Shown in pieces: positions 50,563 to 54,424 of a DNA stretch of 54,424 bases. Under the pieces are notes generated by a model, which was not told where the DNA came from, did not search any database, and saw nothing but the letters and a program-made list of their open reading frames with translations. A program made the position numbers and the translations under genes. The first letter of the stretch is position 1. Each line of letters opens with the position of its first letter. Source of the stretch: Cellulomonas edaphi (GTDB taxonomy: Bacteria; Actinomycetota; Actinomycetes; Actinomycetales; Cellulomonadaceae); NCBI RefSeq assembly GCF_030362815.1, contig NZ_JAUCGR010000004.1, forward strand, positions 1 to 54,424, written 5' to 3'.

Positions 50563-52422
50563 ATGGCTACCGGTCCCCACCCGGCACCGCCGCGCACGCC
50601 CGCGCCGCCCGCCCACGGTCCCGCCGCAGTCGGCTCGCGCTCCGTCGCCGCCCCCGTCACCAGCTCCGTCAGTGAGCAGGTCACCGGCGCGCAGTCGATC
50701 GTCCGCTCGCTCGAGGAGGTCGGTGCCGAGGTCGTCTTCGGCATCCCGGGCGGCGCCATCCTGCCCACGTACGACCCGCTCATGGACTCCACCCGGGTGC
50801 GCCACATCCTGGTGCGGCACGAGCAGGGCGGCGGGCACGCCGCCGCTGGCTACGCCGCCGCGACCGGCAGGGTCGGCGTCTGCATGGCCACCTCGGGTCC
50901 GGGGGCGACCAACCTGGTGACCCCGATCGCGGACGCGCACATGGACTCGGTGCCGCTCGTCGCCATCACCGGCCAGGTGGGCGCGTCGCTCATCGGCACG
51001 GACGCGTTCCAGGAGGCCGACATCGTCGGCATCACGCTGCCGGTGACCAAGCACAACTACCTGGTGACGAACCCCGACGACATCCCGCGCGTGATCGCCG
51101 AGGCGTTCCACATCGCCTCGACCGGCCGTCCCGGCCCGGTGCTCGTAGACATCGCGAAGTCCGCCATGCAGTCGCAGACCACGTTCACCTGGCCGCAGGA
51201 GATCGCGCTCCCGGGCTACCACCCGGTCACCAAGCCGCACGCCAAGCAGATCCGCGAGGCGGCGCGGCTGCTCGCGACGGCCCGTCGGCCCGTCCTGTAC
51301 GTGGGCGGCGGCGTGATCCGCGCCCGCGCCTCCGCGCAGCTGCGCGCGCTCGTCGACGCGTCCGGCGCTCCCGTCGTCACCACGCTCATGGCGCGCGGCG
51401 CGCTGCCCGACTCCCACCCGCAGCACCTGGGGATGCCGGGCATGCACGGGACCGTGCCGGCCGTGGCCGCGCTGCAGAAGGCCGACCTCGTGGTCGCGCT
51501 GGGCGCGCGGTTCGACGACCGTGTCACCGGCCTGCTGTCGAGCTTCGCTCCCGACGCCGCGATCGTCCACGCCGACATCGACCCGGCGGAGATCAGCAAG
51601 AACCGCACGGCGGACGTGCCGATCGTCGGTGACCTGCGCGAGGTCCTGGCCGACCTGCTGCCGGAGCTCGCGCGCGAGCACGGGCAGCACGGCAAGCCCG
51701 ACCTCGAGGGCTGGTGGCGGATGCTCGACGACCTGCGCGAGGCCTTCCCGCTGGGCTTCGACGAGCCGTCCGACGGCCTGCTCGCCCCGCAGCACGTCAT
51801 CTCGCGGATCGGCGCGCTCAGCGGACCCGACGCCACCTACGTCGCGGGCGTCGGCCAGCACCAGATGTGGGCTGCGCAGTTCATCCGGTACGAGCGCCCC
51901 AACGCGTGGCTCAACTCCGGCGGCCTGGGCACCATGGGCTACTCGGTCCCTGCCGCCATGGGCGCGAAGGTGGGCGAGCCGGACCGCACGGTGTGGGCGA
52001 TCGACGGTGACGGCTGCTTCCAGATGACCAACCAGGAGCTCGCCACCTGCACGATCAACGACATCCCGATCAAGGTCGCGGTGATCAACAACTCCTCGCT
52101 CGGCATGGTCCGGCAGTGGCAGACCCTCTTCTACGAGGAGCGCTACTCGAACACCGACCTGCACACGGGGCACGGGACGCGGCGGGTGCCCGACTTCGTC
52201 AAGCTCGCGGACGCGTACGGGGCCGTCGGGCTGCGGTGCGAGAGCAAGGCGGACGTCGACGCCACCATCAAGCGCGCCCTGGAGATCGACGACCAGCCGG
52301 TCGTCGTGGACTTCACGGTCTCGCGCGACGCCATGGTCTGGCCGATGATCGCCGCGGGCGGCAGCAACGACAAGATCGAGTACGCCCGGGGCATCAGCCC
52401 GGCGTGGGACCGGGAGGACTGA
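50563..52422 (+). CDS. ilvB: Acetolactate synthase large subunit
   Basis: This TPP, Mg and FAD enzyme condenses pyruvate to acetolactate or acetohydroxybutyrate. The 619-residue product has a Pro/Ala-rich N-terminal extension of about 35 residues, then [23 protein letters not shown], the catalytic Glu in [27 protein letters not shown], the FAD-domain [13 protein letters not shown], and the TPP motif [14 protein letters not shown] to [19 protein letters not shown] precedes the ATG. It is controlled by the upstream attenuator. Confidence 0.96.
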   Translation: MATGPHPAPPRTPAPPAHGPAAVGSRSVAAPVTSSVSEQVTGAQSIVRSLEEVGAEVVFGIPGGAILPTYDPLMDSTRVRHILVRHEQGGGHAAAGYAAATGRVGVCMATSGPGATNLVTPIADAHMDSVPLVAITGQVGASLIGTDAFQEADIVGITLPVTKHNYLVTNPDDIPRVIAEAFHIASTGRPGPVLVDIAKSAMQSQTTFTWPQEIALPGYHPVTKPHAKQIREAARLLATARRPVLYVGGGVIRARASAQLRALVDASGAPVVTTLMARGALPDSHPQHLGMPGMHGTVPAVAALQKADLVVALGARFDDRVTGLLSSFAPDAAIVHADIDPAEISKNRTADVPIVGDLREVLADLLPELAREHGQHGKPDLEGWWRMLDDLREAFPLGFDEPSDGLLAPQHVISRIGALSGPDATYVAGVGQHQMWAAQFIRYERPNAWLNSGGLGTMGYSVPAAMGAKVGEPDRTVWAIDGDGCFQMTNQELATCTINDIPIKVAVINNSSLGMVRQWQTLFYEERYSNTDLHTGHGTRRVPDFVKLADAYGAVGLRCESKADVDATIKRALEIDDQPVVVDFTVSRDAMVWPMIAAGGSNDKIEYARGISPAWDRED

Positions 52423-52427
52423 TCCAG

Positions 52428-54024
<1,597 letters not shown>

Positions 54025-54424
54025 CGCCCGCGCGGTGCCCGCACCGTCTGCGCGCTGCACCCGCACCGGTGCGTCCGTTCCGACCGCCGACCGCGGGTCG
54101 CACGGCGCCGGCGCGGGCCGCGCGCGACGCGCGCCCGCGTCGCGGGACCCGCGCTCGGCGACCAGCCGCGCCAGCGCGACCGAACGGCACCCCCTCGGGG
54201 ATGCCGGCGTTCGCGGGCTGCTCGGTCCGCCCGGTGCCCCGCGCGGCCGCCCGCTGACGCCCCGCGCAGCCGCCTGCGGCCGCCCGCTGACGCCCCGCGC
54301 AGCCGCCCGCGGCCGCCCGCTGACGCCCCGCGCAGCCGCCCGCGGCCGCCGCACCCGCCCGTGGCCGCCGGACCCGCCCGCGCGCTGCCCGGTCTGGCCA
54401 CCGACCGCGGGTCGTACGGCGTCG
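54025..54424. other. Non-coding region after ilvC
   Basis: These 400 bases hold a 12-base palindrome CGCACCGGTGCG (54062-54073), a 33-bp tandem repeat (54246-54344), and a 24-base direct repeat (54087-54110 and 54401-54424, two mismatches) containing CGACC-GCG-GGTCG. I see no convincing gene or clear terminator. Open frames here are low-complexity Arg/Gly translations. Confidence 0.6.
54246..54344 (+). repeat. 33-bp tandem repeat, three copies
   Basis: Copies at 54246-54278, 54279-54311 and 54312-54344; the last two are identical and the first differs at one base. Each begins GCCGCCCGCTGACGCC, the same 16 bases that end ilvC and its stop codon (54013-54028). A decayed fourth copy follows. 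It looks like duplication of the ilvC 3' end followed by slippage. Confidence 0.85.

Noticed and set aside
54246..54344. CRISPR array
   Set aside because: The 33-bp units are head to tail without spacers, and no cas gene is in the window.

Overview
The window comes from a very GC-rich actinobacterium. GTG starts, 4-base ATGA/GTGA gene overlaps, leaderless promoters and the GlgE pathway for alpha-glucan together point to the Micrococcales, most like Cellulomonas. That placement is inference from gene content and style; no database was searched. The window is ordinary chromosome: I see no tRNA, insertion sequence, phage gene, CRISPR array or plasmid gene.

Layout. 1-1.1 kb: the 3' end of a 5S rRNA and its terminator, then a 39-bp tandem repeat, a hairpin and two small membrane-protein ORFs. 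1.2-15.1 kb: an alpha-glucan block on the minus strand (glgB; glgE-treS-mak; glgX), interrupted by a plus-strand sugar isomerase plus PfkB kinase operon and containing an unassigned FAD dehydrogenase. 15.2-17 kb: etfB and etfA. 17-25.4 kb: a phosphotransferase, then a tightly overlapping run of cysteine desulfurase, mnmA, a MetE-like protein, a small membrane protein, ligA and a double GNAT protein. 25.4-33.5 kb: a sugar locus with a ROK repressor and ThuA protein divergent from a CUT2-type ABC importer, a Gfo/Idh/MocA oxidoreductase and a xylose-isomerase-like TIM-barrel protein. 33.5-37.3 kb: a short CpaE-like protein and gatCAB. 37.4-42.4 kb: GNAT, DoxX, photolyase, POT peptide transporter and a pterin dehydratase-VOC fusion. 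42.5-54 kb: branched-chain amino acid synthesis, with two different dihydroxy-acid dehydratases, then ilvBNC behind a leader-peptide attenuator; an AIM24 protein, a DUF2306 protein, a PPOX-fold protein and an ABC pair lie between. 54.0-54.4 kb: non-coding repeats.

How the genes work together. TreS turns trehalose into maltose, Mak phosphorylates it, GlgE extends alpha-glucan with maltose-1-phosphate, GlgB branches it and GlgX debranches it. The isomerase and kinase would feed mannose or fructose into fructose-6-phosphate. Cysteine desulfurase supplies sulfur to MnmA for tRNA 2-thiouridine. IlvBN, IlvC and either IlvD make the valine/isoleucine precursors, and ilvBNC is predicted to be controlled by ribosome stalling on a leader peptide rich in Ile, Leu and Val codons.

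Points worth a second look: the sugar locus, whose enzyme families resemble those of 3-keto-glycoside metabolism; the leaderless ilv attenuator; the MetE-like protein that seems to lack zinc ligands; the insertion in LigA; the synonymous drift in the 39-bp repeat after 5S; and the copies of the ilvC stop region downstream of ilvC. I did not find anything I can claim as a wholly new system.
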